A stretch of DNA of 35,640 nt, from positions 1 to 35,640 of the forward strand of contig JAFGHR010000034.1 in NCBI GenBank assembly GCA_016930015.1, given 5' to 3'. Shown in pieces: positions 24,201-31,164 of this stretch. The position numbers and the translations under genes are program-made. Every line of letters starts with the position of its first letter. Positions within the stretch are counted from its first letter, which is position 1. The stretch comes from Anaerolineae bacterium (GTDB lineage: Bacteria > Chloroflexota > Anaerolineae > Aggregatilineales > Aggregatilineaceae). The notes beneath the pieces were generated by a model. It made no database searches and was not told the origin of the DNA. It saw only the letters and a list, made by a program, of their open reading frames with translations.

Positions 24201-25574
24201 CACCGCAAACGTCACTGGCCACACCCAGCGAAACGGCGTATGAAGTTGATCGGTGTTGGGGAACACGTAATAGATCAGCGCGTAAGTGGGCAGGCCAAAC
24301 GCGAAGGTCAGCGCCACCAGCGCCAGGATCACCAGGATCAACCGGTACGGCGGCTGCGCGCGCGGCGCGGATTTGCTGCGGGCAGCGTCAAACAGGCCCA
24401 CGCCCGCCAGGACCATCACCAGCAGGCCCATATAAGCCCCGCCTTCGACGTAATTTTTGATGCCAAAATCGGTGTTGGTCACGCGGTCATACGTGGGGCT
24501 GTCGTCGCTAGCTGACGCATCATCTAACGATGATGCATCAGCGCGCGGGCGCTGCCAGTCGTGCGTGATCATGTCCCAGCTAAACACGTCCCGGTAGGCG
24601 TGGTGAGCGGGATTGCCGAACGCGTTCGGCACCAGGAATTTGATCACGTGACGATTGGGCAGCGCGTAACCGCTGACCGTGTCAAAATCGGCGGCGTCCT
24701 CGCGAAAGCTGCGCGATCCCAGTTCGTAGAGCGGGATGAACTGCGCCGCGCCGAGTCCCAGGCCCAGCACGACCATGATCAGCAGCGAACTGGCCGGGCG
24801 AAGCATGTGCCGCCAGTTGGCCCGCTGCGGCCACCATTCCCAGATCAGGCGGGCGGCAGCGTAGTAGGCCATCACGATCAGCGTGTAGTACGTGATCTCG
24901 ATGTGCCCGGCGAAAACGTTCATCATCAGCGCAGCCGCGCCCACCGCGATCCAGGGCACGGTCGCCGGGCGGCTGCCTGTCAGGGGGCGGCGCTGGATCA
25001 CGAACTCGATCATGAGCAGGATCAGGGGCAGCCAGGCCGCGCCCGCGATCATCATCGGGAAGACGGCGCTCACGATAAAAAACGCGCTGAACTGGTACGC
25101 GATGCCCGCCACGACGCCGCCAATACGGCGTAAGCCGATCCCACGCGTGAAGACGTACATCAACACCCCGGCCAGCCACAACTGGCTGACGGTAAACCAG
25201 CCATACGCCTGTGGCAGCGGCAGCACGTGATAGATCACGCTGAACGGGTACAGCGCCGAGTGCTGTCCCGCCGCTAAAAACGGCGCGCCGCCGAACTGCT
25301 CCGGCTGCCACAGGGGAAGTGTGCCGTCCGTGATGCTCTGGCGCAAAAAAAACTTCCACTGGTAGTTTTCGAGCAGCAGGTCCGACACCAGCGCGTTGTG
25401 CGGCACATCCGGCACGCCGACGGCGTCCCGGTCCGACACCCACGGCTCATACTGGTAGAGGTTATCGGCAGGGATGAGCGTTTGCCCGCCCAGCGTAACC
25501 GGCGCAAAAAACAAGAGTGGCAGAAGCAGCAGCCCCGCCACAATCACAACATCAGGGAGGACCTTTCGGATCAT
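21297..25574 (-). CDS. Fusion protein: YfhO-like GT-C membrane protein joined to a Wzx/MOP-type flippase
   Basis: 1425 residues in one uninterrupted frame from the ATG at 25574, with GGGTGG 6 bases upstream; the frame is open upstream only as antisense-like overlap with the GT2 gene. Residues 1-915 are YfhO-like: a first TM helix, DNLYQYEPWVSD, LLLENYQWKFFLRQSI, PLWQPEQFGGAPFLA, then about a dozen helices and a large extracytoplasmic beta domain. From about 930 (RIAKNSLAPIILNLFNRG) it is a polysaccharide flippase with LRILGPEDAGIYYYA and some twelve helices. No Met suitable for a separate flippase start lies at the join. It follows the GT2 gene by 35 bp. It probably transfers and translocates lipid-linked sugars at the membrane. 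Confidence 0.85.
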   Translation of the reverse strand: MIRKVLPDVVIVAGLLLLPLLFFAPVTLGGQTLIPADNLYQYEPWVSDRDAVGVPDVPHNALVSDLLLENYQWKFFLRQSITDGTLPLWQPEQFGGAPFLAAGQHSALYPFSVIYHVLPLPQAYGWFTVSQLWLAGVLMYVFTRGIGLRRIGGVVAGIAYQFSAFFIVSAVFPMMIAGAAWLPLILLMIEFVIQRRPLTGSRPATVPWIAVGAAALMMNVFAGHIEITYYTLIVMAYYAAARLIWEWWPQRANWRHMLRPASSLLIMVVLGLGLGAAQFIPLYELGSRSFREDAADFDTVSGYALPNRHVIKFLVPNAFGNPAHHAYRDVFSWDMITHDWQRPRADASSLDDASASDDSPTYDRVTNTDFGIKNYVEGGAYMGLLVMVLAGVGLFDAARSKSAPRAQPPYRLILVILALVALTFAFGLPTYALIYYVFPNTDQLHTPFRWVWPVTFAVAALAAFGADALSRARHEDQHGRTYWQVESVRRDPVFRLARWLGWGLIAAGAAILAGLLISRAAYDSFAPLVERAFDHLAKADQAFPDAKTFYSYEFWNVLFLGLFTLASGTVIRVSRCPIYLPRRLGGIPVWYAMAAGVITLDLMVAGWDFYPSADPAWLDHTPEAVSWLETQQAADGPFRYTTYNWGENPLHANSTWSYGLHDARGYDSLIPKQYADYMSLIAPQDGLQHNRIDPILYDNPDALESPLLDLLNVRYVVTDWLIEDAADRGYAEVYTGSGVRIYENLDALPRAYTLPYIDLTEELCGAAPDSFATIVTSPDFEADPRRVVIEGFPDADHCELVYNWPQSEHEADPQPATITSYGAIEVLIDAEVEADSWLVLADSYYPGWKAFVRPLDADMDEEDEIDVHLVNGNFRGIRLEPGAWTVRFRYSPPSFQVGAFASFLSGILIIFMLMLWLWRRLYREDPDADHAKRIAKNSLAPIILNLFNRGIDFAFAFIMLRILGPEDAGIYYYAIVIFGWFDILTNFGLNTLLTREVARNRSAAGRYLFNSTVLRLGLAAISVPLVAGFLVTRQITVDPALEPQAIAAIILLYVGLVPNSISTGLTALFYAFEKAEFPAVITTVSTIVKVIIGLATLLLGWGVVGLAGGAIITNLVTVIILGGLARPLITGFFQPIDQGLIRHMLGESWPLMINHLLATVFFKIDVVLMEAINGNTIVGQYSTAYKWLDALNIIPAFLTMALLPIMARQAHDDRPGLKRNYRLAVKLLVMVALPVAVVTTFIAEPLIRFLGGAEYLPAGGVALQIMIWSIPIGWINSVTNYVIVALDRQRTLTIAFAIGVTFNIITNLVFLPGYSYRAAAIITIFSEGTLFFAFGWIIRHELGGMGWLGTLWRPAAAALVMLGAVVLLWQVMPLLALAAAPVVYGGVVLALRPFAHEEVTRIAPLLPGRVRRWALPDSTVTQNEA
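24513..24540. repeat. Inverted repeat inside the YfhO-flippase gene
   Basis: TGACGCATCATC (24513-24524) and GATGATGCATCA (24529-24540) are inverted copies with one mismatch and a TAAC loop. They encode an Ala/Ser/Asp-rich stretch in an external loop. Confidence 0.6.
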
Positions 25575-25609
25575 CGGCACCACCCGGTTAGGAACTGATC
25601 GGGAGAAAA

Positions 25610-26377
25610 TCAAGCGTTGGCTGTGTGCGGCACGGTCCGCCGCATCGACGGTTTCAGGTGACGGTGCCGCCACCAGACCTGCCAGACGCGCAGCGCGGCT
25701 TCGGACTGTACCCGAAAGCTCATCTTTGACGTGCCTTCCTTGCGGTCCGCGAAGTAGATCGGAATTTCGGTCGCGCGGTAGCCCAGTTTTTCGGCCACGT
25801 AGATCGTTTCGACCTGGAACACGTACCCGTTGGACCGGATGCGGCTCAGGTCCATGCCGTCCAGCACCTCGCACCGCCACAGGCGAAAACCGCCGGTCGC
25901 GTCGGCAGCCCTGGTGCGCAGGATCATGCGCACGTAGATGCTGTTGGCCCACCAGCTTAACAGCTTGCGCCCGATGCCCCATTCTTCGTCCAAACGTCCA
26001 CCCTTGACGTAGCGCGAGCCGATCACGATGTCACAGTTGCAGTCTTCCAGGGTTTGGATCATCTGGGGAACGTATGACGGCGAGTGTGAAAAGTCGCAGT
26101 CCATCTGCAAAACGGCGTCAGCGCCGCGTTTGGCGGCCTCATGGAACCCGTGAATGTATGCCTTACCCAGTCCCTTTTTGCCGGGCCGGTGTAACACATC
26201 GACGCGATCCGGGTGTTCGGCGGCCAGCCGGTCGGCGATATCCCCGGTGCCATCCGGTGAATTGTCGTCCGCGATCAGCACGAACAAATCATCTACTGGC
26301 AAATCCAGCAGGGTATTGACCATGTTTTCCAGGTTTTCGGCTTCGTTGTACGTCGGTATTACAACGACAATCTTCAT
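25610..26377 (-). CDS. Polyprenyl-phosphate sugar synthase (GT2, dolichol-phosphate-mannose-synthase type)
   Basis: 255 residues, the usual size of a soluble DPM1-like enzyme. It moves a hexose from a nucleotide sugar (GDP-mannose or UDP-sugar) to polyprenyl phosphate on the inner membrane face. Visible motifs are VVIPTYNEAENL at the start, the DDNSPDGTGD nucleotide site (Asp37, Asp38), the metal-binding QMDCDFSHSP (Asp93, Asp95), GSRYVKGG at 120-127, and DATGGFRLWR. There is no C-terminal TM pair or GtrA domain, so flipping must be done by another protein, which fits the fused flippase gene 35 bp downstream. GGAG lies 10 bases before the ATG. Sugar identity is not readable from sequence. Confidence 0.92.
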   Translation of the reverse strand: MKIVVVIPTYNEAENLENMVNTLLDLPVDDLFVLIADDNSPDGTGDIADRLAAEHPDRVDVLHRPGKKGLGKAYIHGFHEAAKRGADAVLQMDCDFSHSPSYVPQMIQTLEDCNCDIVIGSRYVKGGRLDEEWGIGRKLLSWWANSIYVRMILRTRAADATGGFRLWRCEVLDGMDLSRIRSNGYVFQVETIYVAEKLGYRATEIPIYFADRKEGTSKMSFRVQSEAALRVWQVWWRHRHLKPSMRRTVPHTANA

Positions 26378-26478
26378 AATTCGTATTCTCCGCCATGTCG
26401 ATCAATTACAGTCGCCACCAGCCGAATGTGATGTACGGCGCGAAAACGTCCGGCAGTGGCGCCAAAAAAAGCCCACAC

Positions 26479-26507
26479 ACTATAACGCACCGTTTCACGC
26501 CGGGCAA
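26479..26507 (-). promoter_or_regulatory. Promoter for the GT2 / YfhO-flippase operon
   Basis: On the minus strand TTGCCC (26507-26502) and TATAGT (26484-26479) are 17 bp apart, giving a leader of about 95 bases to the ATG at 26377. Confidence 0.5.
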
Positions 26508-26533
26508 AAGGTGATCGGTCAACGCGCGTGGTT

Positions 26534-26539
26534 TATAAT
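26534..26539 (+). promoter_or_regulatory. Perfect TATAAT -10 six bases before a start codon
   Basis: TATAAT at 26534-26539 is followed by GGGGCC and then the ATG at 26546. Transcription from it would begin at or next to the A of the ATG. A -35 with 17-bp spacing (GTGATC) is poor. Confidence 0.5.
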
Positions 26540-26545
26540 GGGGCC

Positions 26546-27928
26546 ATGCAGCGTAAAATATGCCTTCACATGGTCCTTATTGTAAGCGTGTTTGCCGTGG
26601 CAAGTTTGACGCTTGTCCCACGCTCACCTCTCAACGCCCAATCTGGCGGCGTGGTGCCGCCGCATCTCGGCTATGGTATCCACATCGGCCCGTACACGGA
26701 CGTAAACCCCGGCCTGGCCGATGAGCTGCGCGTGGATTGGGTCAAGCTGTACGAGGTCGGCCAGATCGCCAGCTTCCCCGGCAAGCGGATTCTGTTCCGC
26801 ATGGACCTGCACTGGACCGACAACTGGGAATCGTTTCGTAACGATGTGCGCCAGCGCGCGGCGGAACTGTCACGGCTGGGCGTGGACGCGATCGAAGTCC
26901 ACAACGAACCGAATCTGTCGATGGAATGGTCCCACGGTCCCAACGCCTGGGAATATACGCAGCTTCTGCGGGTGGCCTATACCGTCATTAAATCGATCGA
27001 TGCCAACATCATCGTGGTGTCGGGCGGGCTGGCCCCGACGATCACCACCATTGACCGGGGCGCGATCAGCGATCTTGAGTTTGCGGCGGAAATGTTAGAT
27101 AACGGTGCCGCCCAATGGTTCGACGCGTTCGGCTACCATCCTTACGGCTACAACGCCGCCCCGGAAACTGATCCCAGTGTTGATACGCTGGTCTTTCGCC
27201 GCGCCGAACTGGTCCGCGAGTTATTTGAAGAGCGCGGCATCTACGACAAACAAATCTGGCTGACCGAATTCGGCTGGCTGCGTGATCCCGGCGAGGACGG
27301 CGTACAGTGCAGCGACAGCGATCCCGACTTCGCGGGGTTTGCGTGGCTGCGTGTTTCCGGCCAGACGCAGGCCGATTACACCGTGCGGGCCTACGACTGG
27401 GCCGACCGCTACTGGCCCTGGGCCGGGCCGATGTTTTTGTGGAATCTGAACTGGTCGCTCTACCCGCCGGAAGTCAACGCGATGTGCAGCCATATGCGCT
27501 GGTTCAGCCTGCTGCGCAGCGACGGGTCAGCCGCGCCTGTATTTCACGCCGTCGCGGCGATGCCTCACCGCTACAGCGATTACCTGCCGCGCCTGACGTT
27601 GTACGCCGAGAACATGGCCGTCGAAACCGGCGTAACTTGTGATCAATCGGTGCGCGTTGGTGAATTCGACGTGGTCAATTCCGGTTATCCGGGCCGATTT
27701 ACGGCGGCGGTGCAGGCGGTCGGGCCGCCTGATGGGCCGGAGCTTGAGGTCACGCCGGACGTGATCGAAAGCGGGCAAACGGTGCAGGTGTACGCCCAAA
27801 CCGGGCATTTAGCGCCGGGCTTATACGTGTTTTACGTCAACGTGACGGCGACCATCGGCGGGCAGCGTGTCGCGCAGGCGCTCCAGGGATATGTGCGCGT
27901 TACCGAGACGCGCGGCTGTTTGCAGTGA
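26546..27928 (+). CDS. Secreted glycosidase-like protein ((beta/alpha)8 fold, GH5/GH39-like)
   Basis: 460 residues from the ATG at 26546. A signal peptide covers about 1-32 (LVPRSPLNAQ before the likely cut). The next 330 residues look like a clan GH-A barrel: LGYGIHIGPYTDV, then EVHNEPN with the candidate acid/base Glu121, GYHPYGY at 196-202, and WLTEFGW with the candidate nucleophile Glu241. The C-terminal 90 residues form a beta domain. The two glutamates are well placed for a retaining glycosidase, but the exact GH family and substrate are not clear. It has no ribosome site, and the -10 element sits 6 bases upstream, suggesting a leaderless message. It is divergent from the glycosylation operon. 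Confidence 0.75.
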   Translation: MQRKICLHMVLIVSVFAVASLTLVPRSPLNAQSGGVVPPHLGYGIHIGPYTDVNPGLADELRVDWVKLYEVGQIASFPGKRILFRMDLHWTDNWESFRNDVRQRAAELSRLGVDAIEVHNEPNLSMEWSHGPNAWEYTQLLRVAYTVIKSIDANIIVVSGGLAPTITTIDRGAISDLEFAAEMLDNGAAQWFDAFGYHPYGYNAAPETDPSVDTLVFRRAELVRELFEERGIYDKQIWLTEFGWLRDPGEDGVQCSDSDPDFAGFAWLRVSGQTQADYTVRAYDWADRYWPWAGPMFLWNLNWSLYPPEVNAMCSHMRWFSLLRSDGSAAPVFHAVAAMPHRYSDYLPRLTLYAENMAVETGVTCDQSVRVGEFDVVNSGYPGRFTAAVQAVGPPDGPELEVTPDVIESGQTVQVYAQTGHLAPGLYVFYVNVTATIGGQRVAQALQGYVRVTETRGCLQ

Positions 27929-27941
27929 GAGGGGGAAAACG

Positions 27942-28973
27942 ATGTTCGATGATTTTCCTGATGAAGTTGCTCAGCCACTCAAGCAGATCGAGCAAGGACT
28001 GAGTCAGTTAGTGAAAATGGGGATTGTTTTGCTTCATCAAGGTTTGGAGCAACATCCCGAATACGATGTCAGCAAAGGCTATAAGGCAAAAAACGCTTAC
28101 TTTAACCCATCAAATCAAATAGGTCTTTGGCTGTTAAAAATACGGCCATCATGGATAGCTGAGCAGTATTACGGGAACGTTTTGCGAGAAATATTGGCAT
28201 ATGAAAAAGCAAATGACAAATATGTCAACAAAGGGATAGCGTATGCCAATCTTGCGATTTCACAAATGATCAGCAAAGAGTTTGATTGTGGTATCGCGTA
28301 CTTGCTATGGACTGAATGGGAAGATCGCGACTTTGTAGAAGACAATATTCGAAAAACGCTTTGGAAGCAGTTTGAACAAAACATCACTCAATTTATATTG
28401 ACGTTGATTCAGGATGACGGTGAATTGCAGAATTTGATCGGAGCACCAAATGAGACATTGAAGCGTTTTTTGGATGGAATAGACCCGCAAAATTATTATT
28501 TCTTCTGCGGCACAATACTGGCTATAAAAAAGAATTCCGAACTAATTTTTTGTTGCCCGAACATATATACTTATGGTCGTTTGTACTCCTGTTTAAAGGA
28601 CTTGTGCCTGTTAACTGAATCCCTGTTACGGGATAAAAATGTTGGGGAAGATACTCAAGATAAAACGTATACCATTAACGCACTTTTAAAAATGGTTTTT
28701 GATAATCAAAACGTTCATTATCCGCAGTCAGATCTCAAAGAAAGTCGGGGTGCAAACAGTCTGGCTAAATTTCTGAGCCACTTCGAAAATATTAAAACAC
28801 GTGCTGAAACTCCCCAACTTCGGTGGGCGCACTGCTTGCATTTGGTTCGCAATTTTACTGGTCATCATTTTAAACCTTCAGAGAGCGAAGCCTCTTTTTT
28901 TGAAAAGTATGAAGAAATGCTGGTTATGGTTTTGTCAGCTATTCTTTACTTCAAATCCATTGACGTAATTTAG
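27942..28973 (+). CDS. AT-rich orphan gene with a C-terminal HEPN-type motif
   Basis: 343 residues from the ATG at 27942, with GGGGG 7 bases upstream. I do not recognise the family. The N-terminal half is helical; NKGIAYANLAISQM...EFDCGIAYLLWTEWED (97-128) resembles a TPR helix pair. The C-terminal helices hold HCLHLVRNFTGHHF, giving Arg303-Asn304-x3-His308, the R-N-x3-H pattern of HEPN ribonucleases and related toxins. Base composition is strikingly different: about 40% GC by eye with many A/T-ending codons, against about 60% on both sides. That suggests recent transfer, yet it sits neatly 13 bp after one gene and 10 bp before the next. A defence or toxin role is inference from the motif only. 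Confidence 0.7.
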   Translation: MFDDFPDEVAQPLKQIEQGLSQLVKMGIVLLHQGLEQHPEYDVSKGYKAKNAYFNPSNQIGLWLLKIRPSWIAEQYYGNVLREILAYEKANDKYVNKGIAYANLAISQMISKEFDCGIAYLLWTEWEDRDFVEDNIRKTLWKQFEQNITQFILTLIQDDGELQNLIGAPNETLKRFLDGIDPQNYYFFCGTILAIKKNSELIFCCPNIYTYGRLYSCLKDLCLLTESLLRDKNVGEDTQDKTYTINALLKMVFDNQNVHYPQSDLKESRGANSLAKFLSHFENIKTRAETPQLRWAHCLHLVRNFTGHHFKPSESEASFFEKYEEMLVMVLSAILYFKSIDVI

Positions 28974-28983
28974 GGGATAATTT

Positions 28984-29790
28984 ATGACTCAGTTTGTGTG
29001 TATTGGCGTGCCGTATTGTATCGGGGAGCGGATGGCGGGCCGTACCGAGGTAAACGTGATGCGCGAAAGCGGGATCGCGGAGTCGATCGGCGCGGCGTGG
29101 ATCGACGTTGAGCCGGATTTTGCCGCGCACGCGGACCCGGTCGTCGCCGTCAACCGTGCGCTGGCGGACGTGATCGCTGCCCACCGCGATCACTTCCCGA
29201 TCGTGTTTGCCGGGGACTGCACCAGTTCGCTGGGCGCGGTCATGGGACTGTCCCATACGCACGCCGACCTGGGAATCGTCTGGTTCGACGCGCACGGTGA
29301 TTTTAATACCCACGAAACCAGTCCCGGCGGGTTTTTGGGCGGTATGCCGCTGGCGATGCTGGTCGGGCGCGGGCAGCAGGACCTCATGCACGGGATCGGC
29401 GTCAGGCCGGTAGATGAGGCCCACGTGATCATCACCGACGCCCGCGATCTCGACCCGGAAGAAGCCGTCGCGCTGAAGGGGAGCGCGATCACCCACCTGG
29501 AACATGTCAGCGATCTGCTCACGGCTCCGCTGCCGGATGTGCCCCTGTACGTCCACCTGGATGTGGATGTCGTGCGCCTGGATGAGATGCCGGGCATGAG
29601 TTATCCCGCCGAGGGCGGCCCCTCACTGGACGAAACAGCCGCCGCGGCGGCACGTGTGGCCCGTGACGGGCGGGCTGCCGGGCTGCTGCTGGGTTTGTGG
29701 AACCAGGACCTGGTAGACGATTCCGATTCCCGCCCGCGTGACGGTACGCTGGCACTCACACGCGCGTTTGTGGATGGGTTGGGCGGCTAG
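28984..29790 (+). CDS. Arginase/agmatinase-family (ureohydrolase) protein
   Basis: 268 residues, slightly short for the family. Metal-site motifs are FDAHGDFNT (Asp102, His104, Asp106) and HLDVDVV (Asp193, Asp195). The first ligand motif, usually GGDHS, reads AGDCTSSLG, so His is replaced by Cys79. The family hydrolyses guanidino groups using a Mn2+ pair; which substrate is used here, if any, cannot be told. The residues for arginine or agmatine binding are not obvious. AGGGG lies 9 bases before the ATG, directly after the stop of the AT-rich gene. Its TAG stop overlaps the convergent M23 gene's stop through a shared CTAG. Confidence 0.88.
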   Translation: MTQFVCIGVPYCIGERMAGRTEVNVMRESGIAESIGAAWIDVEPDFAAHADPVVAVNRALADVIAAHRDHFPIVFAGDCTSSLGAVMGLSHTHADLGIVWFDAHGDFNTHETSPGGFLGGMPLAMLVGRGQQDLMHGIGVRPVDEAHVIITDARDLDPEEAVALKGSAITHLEHVSDLLTAPLPDVPLYVHLDVDVVRLDEMPGMSYPAEGGPSLDETAAAAARVARDGRAAGLLLGLWNQDLVDDSDSRPRDGTLALTRAFVDGLGG

Positions 29791-31052
29791 AAGCTTTGGT
29801 ATTCCCACGGGCTGACGGGGACGCCGCCCGAATTCCGGATTTCAAAATGCAGGTGCGGGCCACTCGAACGCCCGGAGTTGCCGGTCACGGCGATGTTCTG
29901 CCCGGCCTCGACGATCTGGCCGCAGCCGACAAATGCGCCGTTCAGGTGGCCGTAAATGCTGAGCGTGCTGCCGTGCGCGACCACGACGGTGTAGCCGTAG
30001 CCCCAGGTGCTCCACCCGCTGAAAACGACCGTACCGCCGCCCGCCGCAAAAACGGGCGTGCCTTCTTTGACGGCCAGGTCGATTCCGCCATGAGTCCACG
30101 AAAAATCCTGTGAAATGGTGTAACGCGCATACAGCGGCGGTGATACCGGCAGCGAGCCGCCGTACACGGTCTGTTTGCCGCACGATCCCGGATCGCCGAC
30201 GGCAAACAACGCCGTGCCGCCGCCCGCTTCGATCCCCTGGCCGATAGGCTGGCTGCCGTCAACCGTGAAGTTATCGACCGTCATCACAATGCCGGGATTC
30301 CAGAAGATCGGTTCGGTCGAGCCTTCGCCGCCCGGCACAACCAGCGCCATCCCCGCCGGTAGGATCGTCTCCGGTGAGGCACCGTACAGCGTGTTGAACT
30401 CCGAGTCGATGATGGCATACGGCTCGACAAGGTATGTTTCGGCAATGCTGGCGATGGTCTGCGGTTCGGGGACGTGGTGGTATACGCCGTCTACCGGCAA
30501 AATGGTCAGTTCCAGGCCGACACGCATCGCGTTGACGTAAAACCGGTCGTTCGACCAGATGATCGATGACTGCTCCAGGCCGAATGTTTCGGCGATGGTG
30601 CGCAGGGTATCCCCTTTTTTGACCGTATACGTGATCACCTGGCTGCGTGAACGCGCCGGGATGATGGTCAGGGGGTTGCTCTCACGCTGAATAGAGCCGG
30701 TGATTTCCTCGCCGCTGGCCGGATCACCATCTACCGGGTAGTCGAGCGCCATAACAATCGCGCTGGCGTCGGCGGTGGGCCGCACCCAGTCCACGGGGAC
30801 AACAGGGTTTTCCGGCGGTTGGGTGGGGATTGGAGTCGGGTACTCGACCGATGCAATTCCCAGCGTGTCAGTGGGGGGACGGTCGCCAATCGGGGTTTGG
30901 CTGGTCGAATCGTCCGGGCCAAATACGATCCAGCCTGCGATTATCACGCAGGCCACCGCGATCAGCAGCATGATCACGCCGCCCGCGACCTGTGTCCAGT
31001 CCGGCGGCTGGTGATCTAACACCTCGTCCTGATAACGGTCTTCACTCGCCAT
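29787..31052 (-). CDS. Membrane-anchored LysM / M23-family endopeptidase
   Basis: 421 residues from the ATG at 31052 with GAGGA 9 bases upstream; an ATG at 31076 has no site. A cytoplasmic tail and a TM helix (about 23-44) are followed by a Pro/Thr-rich spacer. A LysM domain (about 138-185, YTVKKGDTLRTIAETFGL) and probably a second, degenerate one follow. The C-terminal M23 domain has zinc ligands His321 and Asp325 (THGGIDLA) and His402 (GPHLHFEIR), plus the His360 and YGHL (His369) region. It would cut peptide cross-links in cell-wall material, or act as an adaptor if inactive, but all ligands are present. It may help remodel the envelope. Confidence 0.92.
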   Translation of the reverse strand: MASEDRYQDEVLDHQPPDWTQVAGGVIMLLIAVACVIIAGWIVFGPDDSTSQTPIGDRPPTDTLGIASVEYPTPIPTQPPENPVVPVDWVRPTADASAIVMALDYPVDGDPASGEEITGSIQRESNPLTIIPARSRSQVITYTVKKGDTLRTIAETFGLEQSSIIWSNDRFYVNAMRVGLELTILPVDGVYHHVPEPQTIASIAETYLVEPYAIIDSEFNTLYGASPETILPAGMALVVPGGEGSTEPIFWNPGIVMTVDNFTVDGSQPIGQGIEAGGGTALFAVGDPGSCGKQTVYGGSLPVSPPLYARYTISQDFSWTHGGIDLAVKEGTPVFAAGGGTVVFSGWSTWGYGYTVVVAHGSTLSIYGHLNGAFVGCGQIVEAGQNIAVTGNSGRSSGPHLHFEIRNSGGVPVSPWEYQSF

Positions 31053-31110
31053 ACATCCATTCCTCGATCCCCCCATTACAATACAACACGGCCATTACGA
31101 GTTAACATCG

Positions 31111-31143
31111 CGCGGAATACTTCCGCGTGCGGAATACTACCGC
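31111..31143. repeat. Palindromic repeat pair downstream of the GT-C gene
   Basis: CGCGGAA-TAC-TTCCGCG (31111-31127) is a perfect hairpin. A near copy, GCGGAATACTACCGC, follows at 31129-31143. The second, with its flank ending in TTTGGCAATCC, resembles a copy at 33821-33859. Confidence 0.7.
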
Positions 31144-31164
31144 GCGTTGGCGGGTTTGGCAATC

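Noticed and set aside
25575..25982. N-terminal extension of the YfhO-flippase frame
   Set aside because: The extension overlaps the GT2 gene in another frame on the same strand, is Arg-rich and lacks a signal anchor. The ATG at 25574 gives a proper first TM helix.
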